Shown piece by piece: positions 23,729-36,034 of a stretch of DNA of 64,000 bases (position 1 is its first letter; each line of letters starts with the position of its first letter). Under the pieces are notes generated by a model that was given only the letters and a program-made list of their open reading frames with translations, was not told where the DNA came from and did no database searches. The stretch lies in the NCBI RefSeq assembly GCF_000004825.1, contig NW_008805066.1:186001-250000 (forward strand). The letters are read 5' to 3'. The position numbers and the translations under genes were made by a program. The stretch comes from Heterostelium album PN500 (taxonomy: Eukaryota > Evosea > Eumycetozoa > Acytosteliales > Acytosteliaceae).

Positions 23729-24387
23729 AATAAAATTTTATTAATTTATTTATATTTATCTTTTTTTATTTATATTATTATTGATGATAATTTGTTATTT
23801 AATTTCCAACAAATAAAATAAAATGAATTAATTATTTGATTCTTTGATTAAATTGATGATTATTTAAATAATTATCTAAAAATATGATATTAAATAGAGT
23901 GATTGTGTTATGTGATGTAATGAGATAAGATGTGATTACAGTAATGACAACTGAAGGTATTTGAATTTCAAAAAAAAAAATATGAATAAGTTATTTATAA
24001 AGAAAAATGGAGGGGTATAATGGGTTATTGTCACACGACAAAAATTACCCAAAAAAAAAATATACATGATGGAAAAAAAACCAAAAATTATATGAAAATT
24101 TAACATTTTTGTGCAAATTTGGTTTTTTTTTTTTTTGATTTAATTTTATAACCTTGTTTGTTATAGTGTGTGACTTGGGGTGTTGGTGGTGGTGGTGGAG
24201 ATACATAAATGATCTATTCAGTTCTCTTACAGCAATTTCATTCTTGGTGATGGTGTATTTCCTTTGAATTTAGTTTATTCGTATTATAATAGATAAAATA
24301 AACAATGTTACTTTAATTTACATCTATTTTTCTTTATTTTAAAATTATTTTTTAATAAAATTACTTCTATTTTTTTTTTTTTTTTTT
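23729..24387. other. Intergenic, upstream of the interaptin gene
   Basis: Very AT-rich DNA with long A and T tracts and a short GGTGGT tract near 24184-24199. I recognise no gene. It likely carries the abpD promoter. Confidence 0.55.
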
Positions 24388-24924
24388 TTGATAAAACTGT
24401 TTGACAATGGTTGTTATTTTCATGTTCATTCATTGAAGGAGGACCATTTCATTAAACTAACTAAAATACGATTGACAGATTTCGTAAATACGGTACCGTT
24501 GTTACAAGATCATCTTGATAGTCCTGATATTCATCATCTGTGGTTTATTCTAATTCCCTTTTCTTTCTCTTGATATTGATGTTCTACTTTTTGTTGCTTT
24601 TCATGTTGATGCCGATGCTCTTGATCTTTTTGTGATTGAAGAGAGATTTCTTTTCAGTTGGCATCGATGATGTTGTTGTTATTGATGCTGAGCGGGTGGT
24701 TTTTGTTCTTTAGTAATGACACGGTAGTGCTGATATTTTTTGGTGTGACAATGAAACAAAGACATCTATTGAACTGGACCAGAGAGTTGGTGGAATATTC
24801 GATTTTTGTTATATTTATAGGAATTGAAAGAGTGTTCCAATATTGTAATCCAGTAGCAACAAAAGTTGGTCGTCCGTCAGGGAAGTTTTACAAAAAAAAA
24901 AACCATACTCGCCATCGTTTATAA
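24388..24924. pseudogene. Decayed gene of unknown family
   Basis: This patch has distinctly lower A/T-tract content than its flanks and contains coding-like frames interrupted by stops. On the minus strand 24884-24654 reads 76 residues without a stop, beginning FPDGRPTFVATGLQYWNTL and ending in an Asn run and DAN. It is followed in another frame by a Gln/His/Glu-rich stretch near 24650-24543. On the plus strand 24388-24573 and about 24705-24924 are also open. The Asn- and Gln-rich character favours the minus strand. No family is recognised. It could be a dead gene or transposon fragment, or the exons of a gene I cannot assemble. Confidence 0.4.
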
Positions 24925-25038
24925 ATTAAAAATGTATAAAGATTTTCAAATATTTATATATCAAAGATAATTTATAAATATTAATAAGTTATCGATTATC
25001 TACTGATAGTTTATTTCTATATTTTTGCAATTTGTTTT

Positions 25039-25941
25039 TTAGTTGGGTGGAGGATATTGTTTGGTTTGTTCTCTAACTTTCTTTTTGTATTCTTCCATAT
25101 CGTGTCTAAAAATAACAAAGAAAAATATCAAAAGAAAAGTTAGAATCAATATCGAAACTTTGTAATTATTATGTTTGAAAAGTCATTTCATTCTATGTTC
25201 TGATTGATATTGATATTGATATTGATTATATAATTATTTAGGTACTTACATAAATAATGTAATTGCTAATTGTTGAGCGGGACTCTTTGGGTTTGGTTCG
25301 TTTAGCAGTTCTTGTATTCCCAGTAGAATCTGTTTAACTGAAATCGAAGGTTTCCAATTGCCATCTTCGTTGACTATACTTAAACAAACGGTACCTGATG
25401 GATATATATTTGGGTGGAAGAAATCTTTTGGGAATCTACATTTTGGTGGTTTGCTTGGGTAGTCCTCTGAGAACTCCATCGTCAAAGGATATACACCACC
25501 TTCCCACAATGTCTATAATTTAGTTCATAATAGAATTTATAAATATTACTAAACATGTCTAACAAATCTAATTGCAGTGTAAGTTTGCTATAAAGTTTGT
25601 TTGTACACATACACCTGTAACACCTGGAATTCCACATTCCCACATAAACAAATTTGCTGATCCATCTGCATTATTCTTTGGTCTAGCATAAAATCCCTAT
25701 TGTCGTATACATTTAAATGATATTGTTTGTTTGTTTGTGTTGATTGATTGATTGATACATTAATTCAAAATTAGTATAAAATGCTATCTATTCATTTGAT
25801 CGATCAATCAAGCATAACAATGATTTCTATTGATCAATAGAGTCAAGCGTCAAAAATAAAGTCATTCATACATACAAAAGGATGATCCTTTCTCCAATTC
25901 TTTCTCTCTTCTGTTAATCTTGCCAATGCAATTCCAGACAT
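25039..25941 (-). CDS. ubc9: SUMO-conjugating enzyme Ubc9
   Basis: Four exons on the minus strand, 25941-25876, 25696-25613, 25512-25250 and 25105-25039, close to 159 aa, the usual Ubc9 length (158). Matching blocks are [51 protein letters not shown], the E2 core [19 protein letters not shown] with the catalytic cysteine, and [20 protein letters not shown]. The N-terminal [17 protein letters not shown] is the SUMO-binding face typical of Ubc9 rather than ubiquitin E2s. It accepts SUMO from the E1 and transfers it to lysines of nuclear targets. Nothing appears broken. The splice junctions were chosen by phase and by the conserved HPFGF and GTLWEGG joins. Confidence 0.95.
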
Positions 25942-26514
25942 CTTTATTTATATATATTTTATTGGTTTGTTGTGTTTATTGTTTTGATGTTTTACTTTTT
26001 TAGTTGTTTTTATACTATATTGATAGCTATCAATGTATATAATTATAATGAAAAGATATAAATATGATACTAGTCAGTAAAAAAAAATCATAATAAAATA
26101 AGAGTACTAGTACTTTTTGAATTTTTTGAAAAAATATTTTTTTTACGAACTTCTTTCCAACGGTCGTTTTTCTTTTTTGTTTGAGAGTGTTTCAATAGAT
26201 TCTAGAATCTAACAAAGATTAAAGAGATTAGTATTACTTGGTTTTGTATATTATCAATCATTAATAAAAAAGATTTTTTTAATTTTATAAAAGTAACCTT
26301 TTTGATTTTATTTTATTTTATTTTATTTTATTTTTTTGGTCACTAAAGTGAAGTGATCCATCTGGTAGCTTCAAGCAAGATGGCTTTTTAGATTTTTTTT
26401 TGATCACTATTTTTTTTTTTTGTACAACATTTTTAATTATATATTTATTATTATTTTTTTTGTTTCAAAGGTAATAAACGAACAAAAGAAAATAAAATAG
26501 ATATCCAATCAAGA
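25942..26514. other. Divergent promoter region with a TTTTA tract
   Basis: DNA between the divergent ubc9 and erg24 genes. It holds a TTTTA microsatellite at about 26306-26335 and several T tracts. No gene or RNA was recognised. Confidence 0.55.
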
Positions 26515-27998
26515 ATGTCTACAGTTAAGAGAACAACAAAAACCTCTGTTGGTGGTGAACAACAACCACAACAAGAGAATAATTCACAGATGACTGCTGC
26601 TCAATTGAAGGAAGTCGAAGATCTCAAGAAGATTCAACCCGCTAATGAATTCGGTGGAGCCATTGGTACTGCATTCCTTATTTTCCTCTTGCCAGTATTG
26701 GTCTACTGGTTATGGGTATCGATGGAGTTTAACCAAGGTTACCTCTTGTTGCCACGCGAATTGTCGTTGGCCGGCTTCCAAGAGGTCGGAGCCACCCTCT
26801 ACGAGAAGGTTATGACACACGCCATACCAACTCAGAAATCGTTCACAATCTACGCGTGCTGGTTCCTCTTCCAGGTCGTCCTCCAAGCTTTGGTGCCAGG
26901 ACGTAACGTGCTCGGTACACCACTTCCCGGTGGAAAGAGATTGCCATACGTTCTCAATGGATGGAGATGCTTTTGGATTACCATGTTAGCTGCTTTCGCA
27001 TTAGTTTATTCTGGATTCATCAAAGCAACCATCCTCTACGACAACTTTGGTAGCATTCTCAGCACCATCAACCTCTTTGCCTACGTCTTTACCGTTTTCC
27101 TCAAGATCCAAGCCAAGCTAAAGGACGAAGAAGAACGTATGTCCGGTCACTTTTTCTATGATTTCTGGATGGGATTTGCTCGTAATCCACGTATTGGTTC
27201 ATTCGACTTGAAATTATTCTGTGAAGTAAGTAATACTTTATTGAAAGAAATAATAATAACAATAATACTTATTTATTTTTCTATTTGAATTATCAATAGA
27301 GTCGTCCAGGTCTTTCACTTTGGGTTTTGAATAATCTTTCGATTGCCGTTAAGCAATATGAAACATTTGGTTACATTCCATTGTCGACTGCTATGGTTTG
27401 TGTGTTCCATTTCTGGTATGTTGCTGACTTCCACTTCCACGAGGAGGCAATTCTCACCACAATGGATATTGTCACTGAGAAATTCGGATTCATGTTGGTC
27501 TATGGTGATCTTGCTTGGGTGCCATTCACCTACTGTCTTCAAAGCTACTACATCTTGAGACACGTAGATGCCAACGGTTCGCCGCTGAACATCTCTTTCC
27601 AGTATGCGTTGTTGGTGCTCGCCGTCAAGGCATTCGGATTCTATTTGTTCCGTTGGGTCAACTCACAGAAGCATGCTTTCCGTCGTAATCCGGAAGCTCC
27701 GATCTGGGGTAAGCGTCCAGAGTACATTCTCACCAAGCGTGGTACCAAGTTGTTGGTCTCTGGATTCTGGGGAATCGGTCGTCATTTGAACTACACCGGT
27801 GACATCATCATTGCATTTGCCTGGTGTTTGCCATGTCAATTCGACAGTCCAGCTCCATTCTTCTACTTTGCCTACTTTACCATCTTGGAACTCCACAGAT
27901 GTCATCGTGATCACCACGCTTGCGCCGAGAAATATGGTGACGACTGGAAAGAATATTGTCGTCGTGTACCTTATATTTTCATTCCATACATCTTCTAG
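26515..27998 (+). CDS. erg24: Delta(14)-sterol reductase
   Basis: Two exons, 26515-27225 and 27300-27998, join in phase 0 to give 469 aa. A short polar N terminus is followed by eight or more hydrophobic segments, as in ERG24/TM7SF2 and the C-terminal half of lamin B receptor. Sterol-reductase signatures are present: GWRCFWITM, GHFFYDFWMG, NPRIGSFDLKLFCE, LLVSGFWGIGRHLNYTGD and the C-terminal RDHHACAEKYGDDWKEYC. It uses NADPH to reduce the C14-C15 double bond left after C14 demethylation, in the ER membrane. The 74-nt intron sits right after FDLKLFCE. Strong C-ending codon preference suggests good expression. Sterol C7 reductase is related, but the spacing and motifs fit C14. Confidence 0.93.
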
Positions 27999-28100
27999 AA
28001 GAATATCTTTTTTCAATTGAACAACAACAACAAATAAAAAAGATTATATAAATATGTATGAATAATTAATAATTATAACAATATTGATTTATTTATTTAT

Positions 28101-30347
28101 TTATTTCTTATAATAAATGGTTTCATCTATTTTCAATATTGATGTTACAATTTCATTTGCCATACTAGTAGAATGAATTATAGTAGTGGAGATAATATCA
28201 AAAAGTAATTAGTAATTTGATTGGTAGTTTGATATGGAATATTTTTTACTTACGATATTTGAGAAATCTTATTTGAAGTTGTCTCTAATACACCGCATTC
28301 AAACATGTTGGTAATTTCTCCGGATTTCAAATTGATACCGTTGAATTTATTATTGTCAGGATTGGAAAGATGACTGGATTTCAGAGATCTCAGTGATTGC
28401 AGGTGATTTAGACCGGCGTTAAAACAGAGTGTTTCCGGTATCTCTTCGAGTGCATCGGCAAAAGCCATCATCGCACAAGCTTCTTGTGGAGATGACAATT
28501 GTTTGGCGTGCATTCTGATGTTCATAGCTGCATGAGCTTCACATGCTCCACCACCAGGAACAACCGATCGATCTCTAACCAAATTTCTAAGTACACAGAG
28601 AGCATCATGCAATGCACGTTTCGACTCTTCCAACTCGATCGACGTCGAACCCATCAAGATAATCGTTGGTGCACTATTCTTATTCTGTGATGATACATCA
28701 TCAACATCTGGTGGTTCAAAAAACAAAAGATATTCATTGGCAATCTTCCTCTGACTGATACTCTTAAATGTTACTAATCTATCATTGATATTCTTATCCT
28801 TTAACTGTTGTAGATCACTAAATATATATCTACAACCAATTCTTTCAGAGAATGTCTGTTATATATAATTGATAGAAAGATAGTTTGTTGTTAATAATCT
28901 TAAATGAATATGATGTTGATTGATCGTTTAACTTTACATTTAGTTCAGATCTTGATAAAGGCTTCAGTACGGATATCTTTGCTTTAGAGAAATAGGATAG
29001 TGCTAGATTAGAGAGTGATGATTGACTGTCGAGTTGCTCGGCCATAACAACAATGGTAACGGATGCTCTCTTGAGTGCGACTACTACCGATTTGATTGCA
29101 CTCTCTTCCTCTTGAACAAGATTAGTCATATTGAAATGATCACTATTATATTCAAATTCTGTTGTCGATGACATTAATCTTGGCTATTATTTATTTATTT
29201 ATGAATAGAGAAAACTGTATTATTAGTATAATACAACATCAAGAAACAAAACAATAGATTAACTTGTTTACCTTTGTAAATGATATATTTAATAATGCTA
29301 ATTTATGAGATTGTTGCTTTGTTGGTGGATCAAACAACTGATTTAGAAATGTATAGTTGAAAATCATTGATTGAGTAATGATGGATTCACTCTGAAGTCC
29401 ACCGGTAACACCGAATATATTGATAGATTGTGTTGTCATTGAATCTCCATACCTCTTCTTCGCCATCAGTATTGCATCTACAGATAAACTATGATATGAT
29501 ATGATATGAATATTCGTTAAATCATTGATCATTATGTAGATTCTGCTACTTACTTTGCCAAAGTTGGTGATAAATGTGATATCAATTTTGAATTTAAAGT
29601 GGTCTTGGCAGTGTTTAGCAATATGTCTCTACCTCGATCACTGTCAATATCAACTACTGTCGAGATGTCGTTGATTGATTGTAATGCGATCTTTGATGAT
29701 TTCATAAATGAATGTATGATTCTTATTGGGTGCATAGGACTTGTGATCATAAAGAGATTGTTGTTGGTTGATGTTGATGATGAATTAGCACTGCCCTGTA
29801 TCAATGAAAGTGATTTCCTTAGTAAAAGTGAAGCCAACAATACAACAGATGTAGTTCCATCTCCATTCTGATCATCCATTGAACTACTTAGTTCGACCAT
29901 CATCTTTGCTGCCGGATGTTCTAAATTCTAAGATGATAATATATATATAATTAATTATCTATATCATTTGATTACGATATTATATTATTATTACCATTGA
30001 TTTCATTACGGTTACACCATCATTTGTTATGATAATCTCACCAAATTGATTAACCAGTAGTTTATCTCTACTTCTAGGACCAAGCAGTGATCTCATAATA
30101 TCACCAACAGCCACACATGCTATTATATCTGTAAAGTGTTTGAACAACTATGTTAATATTTAATCAATAAATATCTATCTAGATACATACTACTAAATAT
30201 TGCATCATTACCCGCAAGTCGATGTTTGTTTCTGTCATAGTTACCTTGCTTTCCCTCAATATTATTATTATTATTATTGTTGTTTAGATTGGCATTATCA
30301 TCATGATTGACATGATTCCAATTATATTTCTGAATAAAGCTTTGCAT
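28101..30347 (-). CDS. Divergent TCP-1/CCT-type chaperonin subunit
   Basis: Seven exons on the minus strand (30347-30191, 30128-29995, 29927-29554, 29488-29272, 29183-28938, 28855-28254, 28164-28101) close to 597 aa; an upstream ATG at 30407 would add 20. ATP-site motifs are intact: LLGPRSRDKLLV, ITNDGVTVMKSM, NGDGTTSVVLLA, VVPGGGACEAH and LKIDET. The apical part (FGVTGGLQSESIITQ, HKLALLNISF) and PETLCFNAGLN look most like CCT-eta, while RALHDALCVLRNLVRD resembles CCT-epsilon. The chain is much less conserved than CCT subunits usually are. It may be a fast-evolving paralogue or a derived ring subunit. The Asn-rich N terminus in exon 1 is uncertain. Confidence 0.8.
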
Positions 30348-30691
30348 AAACTGCACAACAACAATAATGATTAATCTATTATGATTCAAACTTTGGATGT
30401 TTTTCATTATTAACACCTCATTCAAAAAATAACGTTATTTCTGACATACAACAACGAAATGTAAAGTTGATTGAATTGATTATCATTATCTACAACAATT
30501 AAAATTATAATAAAATAAATAAAATAAAGATACAAAATGAAAAATAAATAAATAATAGCAATAATAATAATAATAAAAACAAGGTAGGTTTCAAATAAAA
30601 ATAAAAGAAGAAAAAAAGATAAATGAACCAAGATTTCTTATATTACGAAATGGTGCTTTGTTTAATTAATATGTTGTAGTCAAAAGTTAAT
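30348..30691. other. Short intergenic stretch
   Basis: About 340 bp between the stop of rps28 and the start of the chaperonin gene, same strand. A hydrophobic minus frame at 30422-30631 comes from A/T tracts and is not accepted. Nothing else is seen. Confidence 0.55.
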
Positions 30692-31111
30692 TTAACGAAG
30701 TCTTCTGGCTTCACGTTCGGTTTCCTGTTTGAATTGGGTAAAGTAAAGTAGTGGTGGTTGATTGAGTAATTAGTAAAATGATAATAATAGTAATAATGAA
30801 AATATAAAAATAACATACGAGCAAACAAAGGATATCATTAAGTCTGACGGCACCCTTGACGTTTCTCAAGAGGGAACGTGGCTTCTCGGTGTTCAAGAAT
30901 TCGACACGGACTTGGGTGACAGCACCACGGGAACCAGTACGGCAGATGACTTCAGTGACTCTGGCGAGTTGGACCTTTTCGGTTGGTTGAGCTGGGGTGG
31001 CGGCGGCGGAAGACTAATTTAAAGATTATTTAATTAGAAACCATATCTCAACATAAATAATAATAATAATTGAAACTAATATAAATTTATAAAATATTAT
31101 AATAATAGTGA

Positions 31112-31143
<32 letters not shown>

Positions 31144-31631
31144 TTATTATGTAGTTTATAGTTTTCGACAAAGATTTCTTATATTTCTTTAGAAAATATG
31201 ATAATGATGATGATAATGTAGTAGGTAGAATCTAAATGTTATTGTTACTTTCTAGACGATTATTATTATTATTATTTTCACTAATTCTTATTTATAATGA
31301 TCTAAGCTAATATTATTATCAGATCTAGAAACAAGTAATGCAGCTGTTGTAAAACCTATATTATTTGATCTGTTTTTTCATATCTGTTTCTAAATGATTG
31401 TTGCCCTGTTTTATTTATTTATTTTCTAAAATGTGATTGATTTTCCTCTATTATCAAGATTTAAATTCTACTCTACATTATCAAGATTTTTCAAAAAATA
31501 ACTAAATAACTACTAACTAACTAAACCTAATCATACTACTAAACTACTAATCTAAATAATTATAATATTATAATATAAAATAATAATATAGAATCAATTA
31601 AATTATAATAAAATCAATCTTTTCTTACCAT
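30692..31631 (-). CDS. rps28: 40S ribosomal protein S28
   Basis: Three exons on the minus strand encode 76 aa. Exon 1 is only the ATG (31631-31629), followed by an intron of 615 nt. Exon 2 is 31013-30819 and exon 3 30724-30692. The protein contains [42 protein letters not shown] and ends [10 protein letters not shown], the universal eS28 C terminus. It is part of the small-subunit head/platform near the mRNA exit channel. Codons are strongly C-biased, as expected for a highly expressed gene. The intron right after ATG fits the common dictyostelid ribosomal-protein pattern, but it is about seven times longer than most introns in this window. Confidence 0.95.
31112..31143 (+). repeat. TAG microsatellite in rps28 intron 1
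   Basis: Ten or so TAG/AGT units inside the long first intron of rps28. Intronic, with no coding effect. Confidence 0.8.
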
Positions 31632-31986
31632 TTTGACTACGACGATAAAAGAAAAAAGGGCTATCAAAAATGTTGTTGAGTTTGTTTTAGTGTCTTAAAA
31701 TTTTTAGTTAAAAAAAAGTTTATTTTTTTTTTATTTTTTTTTTTCAATTTTTCAATTTTTTTTAAAATATTGAAAAAAATGATTTATCGAGACTCTGACT
31801 TATCAAGTGTTTTTGTTTTAAAATTTCTGCACGTGCATTTATTTTCGTTTTTTTTTTTGCATTTCGCATTTTACAATTATGAATAATAAATAATTTACAA
31901 ATTTGAACTGTTTATTAAATATGTATATATAACGAATGATTTATTCATATATATATATGTTTATTATTATTATTATTTAATTTAAT
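31632..31986. other. rps28 promoter region
   Basis: 355 bp between the stop of the carrier gene and the rps28 start, on the same strand. It contains T tracts and one CACGTG near 31832. It presumably holds the rps28 promoter and the carrier 3' end. Confidence 0.5.
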
Positions 31987-33477
31987 TTATTTTTTTAAAT
32001 AATTCTCACTCTTTCTCCAAAACTTGGTGAGTTGTTCGACAATGAGAAAAGTTAGAATTGTGTGTGGTCCCAATCTCATAAAGTATGGTCCGAATCCTTT
32101 GTAGAATGCCGCAACACCCTCTGACTTAAATGTCTAAATATTGTTGATATTATTAATAATTTGTTGTTTGTTGATTTATCATTCTTCAAATAGCAATGTT
32201 TATCTATATATGCATACCTTATAAAAACAATCGATTGTACCCTTATACAGTGGTTTCTCCGATCCAACCGTTTTCTTTGAATTCATGATTCTTGTTTTAA
32301 CTACATCCAGTGGACTCGTTACCAATGATGCTACAAATGCTGAAATAGTACTTGCACTATATATGTAAACATGTTAGTTATTATTATCATATTATGATCA
32401 AAAAAGCACAAATCTATTGATAGATTACGTTAAATGAGTATTGAAATCATCTTGGAAGTAACCGGATGCCAACATCATTTGTTTGGCTTGATCGTACGAT
32501 GCGATTTGACCGGCGGTCATAAACATTGCTCTGACCAAGTTGGGACTGCAACCCTTCCACAGACTGAATAAACCTTCCTCCTTTGTAATTCTATATAAAC
32601 CATTGAATACACCTTTGTAGTTTCTTCTTTGATCAGCTGGTAGCTTACCATCTGCTTGCATTCTAACCATAATTACATCTGCTGGTGTACCTACAATCTA
32701 ATATTTTGATTCAACATATTAATTAATCATCAATCATCAATAATCTACGTTGACTATCTATCCAATAGCTATAGTTATTACATACAGCTCCACCAGCACC
32801 AGCCAACATTGCAACCATAACTTTCATATGAAATGGTGATGATTCTATTAAAGTTAAAGAAATGTGTTAGCATTATTTAGTTTCCTATTATTATTATTAT
32901 TATTAGTGGATCACATACTATTATCTATATGGAATGCATTTTTAAATACACCATAAAGTCCGAATCTAGTTGTTGTATATGTAGCTTGTCTTAATAGAGA
33001 TGCTGATAATCTATTGTTTATTAATGATAATAATAATGATGATGATAATGGTAATGTCAGTAAATATTAGGCTATGATAGTAGAGATCGAGCTGGGCGAT
33101 TAATAATTACCCTTTGTATAATGTAAAGATTCCTTCAGTTTCATGAATATGTTTAAGCATTCTAAATGAACCTTTCTCTGGTTTAAATGTTGTTGCTGTA
33201 GTTGTTGTAGTTGTTGAACCTGGGGTAGTAGCAGATGGCTTGATTGTATGTTCCATCTCACCTTGAAGTTGCATTCTAACTTTTAGTGAATCGATTGGAT
33301 GTGTGACAATGGCGGCACCCATACCTCCGAGACCACCGACAACAAACTGTTGCAGTTGTGAACTATCTTTATCTACATAATAGCAAACAGTTGATAATTA
33401 GACACAATTCTTTACAATCTCTAAAATCAAACCAATAATCTAAATGATCATTCAAACATACTTCCACCAAATGACAT
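31987..33477 (-). CDS. Mitochondrial carrier (2-oxoglutarate/malate, SLC25A11-type)
   Basis: Seven exons on the minus strand (33477-33462, 33372-33111, 33010-32919, 32844-32786, 32697-32429, 32356-32218, 32133-31987) close to 327 aa. The three carrier repeats show the signatures HPIDSLKVRMQ, TPADVIMVRMQ and SPLDVVKTRIM. The second repeat, VRMQADGKLPADQRRNYKGV, and the last, GPYFMRLGPHTILTFLIVEQ, closely resemble the 2-oxoglutarate/malate carrier; uncoupling-protein and dicarboxylate carriers are next nearest. It would exchange dicarboxylates across the inner mitochondrial membrane. Repeat 1 has a Thr/Ser-rich insertion of about 20 residues in the matrix loop (TTTTTTATT). The 16-nt first exon is inferred from splice phase. 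Transport specificity is by resemblance only. Confidence 0.88.
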
Positions 33478-33922
33478 TGTTGTTTATAAATATTTTTATT
33501 GAAACCTTCCAAACTATAAAGTTAAATAATAATAATAATAATAAAAATTATCTAAATAAATAAATATACTTTTAAAATAAAAAACAACACAAATGAATGA
33601 TTGTTTAAGTGATTAAATTGGTTGTGTGTTAATCAACAACTTCATAAACCACTTGATCCTTTTTGGTGAACTTGTGGTCATTTTAACACAATTTAGTGGT
33701 GCTCAAAAAAATTTGCAAATGATTGAAAAACCAGAAACAAAACATGCTTATTATTAGCTTAAGTTTATAATTTATTACAATAATTTTTGATGATACTATC
33801 TATTGGATGATTGTATTATTATATTATAATTTAAAAGTAAAAACAAAAAAAGGATGCGCATTTTTTTAAATAAATAAATTTAATATTGATATCAGGGGTT
33901 TATGAAGAAAAAAACTAAGGTC
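33478..33922. other. Intergenic stretch
   Basis: About 445 bp between the carrier gene start and the 3' end of the glycoprotein gene, both on the minus strand. A/T tracts and an AAT microsatellite near 33524-33545; no gene seen. Confidence 0.5.
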
Positions 33923-34798
33923 TTATAGTAAGAGTCCCAATGTGAAAATGATGATTACCATTAAAAAGGTGGAATATTGTTTGATTTGAGTGATGGCTGA
34001 AGATGGTTCACTCGATGAGGTGGTGCTGTTCGAAGTTGATCCTGCAGTGGTGCTGCTTGCGGTGGTGCTGTTCGATGTCGATCCAGTGGTGGTTGAGGTG
34101 GTCGATCCGGTTGTGGTTGTGGCACCGGTAGTTGTGGTACCGGTAGTTGTAGAACCGGTAGTTGAGTTGTTGGTAGTGTTATCTGGCAAGTACGAATCAA
34201 AGGAGAGTTGTGCACGCAATACATAGTTGAGTCCGACCTTCAAGAGGACGTAGGTGGTGTTGGTCTCAGAGTAGTCGAGTTGCAGTGGGTCACCGAAATT
34301 GGCGACAGTATCGGTACCGATGGAGACGTGGGTGGTACTGACAAGAGTTCCGTTTATAATCGTTGGACTGACCAATCTGGTGACTCTGAGAGATGGATTC
34401 GGATTGTTTACACCGGCTGGTGCTCTACCGTGCCATTCGACAGCATATCGATCGGTGGAGGAGGCACCGTTGACGTACAAAGTGATCTCATAATAATAAT
34501 CTGTTGAGTTGTTGAGTCCATTCGGTGCGAAAACAAGGGTGACATTACCGGTGAGGGTGACATTACCACCAGTGAGACTGGTGTTGATTGGTGGACTCAA
34601 AGTGCTATTTGAAAAATTACCAAAATACATTGCATTTCTATATGATGCTATAAATTATAAATTTTTACAAATGTAATGTAAGTCGTCGTCAAAGTTTAAT
34701 AAGAATTGAGAAATTGTTATAAACATACCTGCTGGTACAGCACTGATGAAATATAGTGAAAATATGGCTACAATAAAAATTAATTTGTTGAGAGTCAT
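33923..34798 (-). CDS. Probable GPI-anchored cell-surface glycoprotein
   Basis: Two exons on the minus strand, 34798-34729 and 34647-33923, close to 264 aa. Exon 1 encodes a signal peptide (MTLNKLIFIVAIFSLYFISA). The middle has many N-glycosylation sequons (NSTL, NVTL, NSTD, NTTY) in a beta-rich stretch without a named domain. Residues about 180-240 are almost only Thr, Ser, Gly and Asn, a likely O-glycosylated stalk. The C terminus is hydrophobic (FLMVIIIFTLGLLL) and ends there, as in GPI-attachment signals. This layout is common among dictyostelid surface proteins. Function is unknown; adhesion or coat are possibilities only. Confidence 0.8.
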
Positions 34799-36034
34799 TG
34801 TTTTGTTTTGTCTTGATTATGAGGTAGTGATAATAATACAATTGTCGGTTTGATTATTTGAGGAACTAAAAACAAATGAAAAGAATTTGTTGTTGTTGGT
34901 CTCTTATTTGTCTTTTGTTTTTTTTTGGTGATTGGTAATGTTTTGGTGAGAATGAGAGGATGTTCACCTGATTGCACAAAAATACTTGTTTATTATTGAT
35001 ATTTTTTGTTTTATAAGATTTGTTGTTCCATATGGTATGGGTTAGACTAGTTTAGTTTGGTGTTTGTTTGATAAGAATTCAAAGTATTGACAGAAGAAGA
35101 AAATGATAATAAAATGATTTTGGTTTTTGTTCGATTTTGCAGTAGCAGCGATGGTTTGTGGGCTACACTGGATGTCTGCAGAACTTTGATGTGTTTATAA
35201 AAAAAAAAATATGATTTTTTCTTAACTTTTTTTTTTTTTTGATAGATTCCCTTTTTGATACAAAAAAGACAAAAAAATAAATATTAATAGACAATAAAAT
35301 AAGAGAGAACGAAGACAAATGATTCATTTTTTTCATGATTTTTTAATTCTTTTGCAAAAAACGGCATAGCAAATCAAAAAAAAATTGGATTGGGTAGTAT
35401 TTTAAGTAAGAGAAAATGTGTGAGGTGGGGGAATATCAATCGATTTCAAAAAACTTAAAAGCAATTTCTGCAAACATTGGTGCTGAATAATCTGATATTT
35501 GTAGTGGGTTTTTGAATGTAACATCATAGGATGAGGTATACAAAAAAATAAAATCAATTTTTTTAAAAAAATCCAAATTTTTAGATTAAGGGCCAAAATC
35601 TGACAATACTCATCAGAAATGTGGTTTTTGTTGTTTTTGATTGAAACAGAAACTCTACAAAGTGTGGAATTTGCGATTCGAATCTTCATCAAATAAAAAT
35701 TGCTTATTGGTAAATTTGAGATATATGAGTGTGTTTACTTGGTTTTGATTGAGTTGTTATTGACAAAGTTTGTGATCAAATTTAATAAATCAATGAATCG
35801 AATAGATATTTTGTTGTATCTACAATATTTGCACCAAATAGTCCAGTTTAATTTAATTTAATTTATTTGTTTGCTTAATTGATGTATTAAATTAAATTAA
35901 ATGGATGATTGATGGTTAAAAGTGGTTCAACACACTCTATTAATGATTAAACTAACTAAGCAATTACCCAAAAAAAGAATAAAACCATAGAGCCACAGCA
36001 AATGCGGTTTGATCCAGATCTAATGATTTTTTTT
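34799..36034. other. Intergenic region, no gene seen
   Basis: About 1.2 kb upstream of the glycoprotein gene and downstream of tbcc, both on the minus strand. A minus frame of 96 codons at 35402-35692 has no motif and is cut from T-rich DNA. I see no RNA gene. Confidence 0.55.

Noticed and set aside
35402-35692. Minus-strand 96-codon frame
   Set aside because: No motif, starts in A/T-rich DNA, no sign of splice partners.
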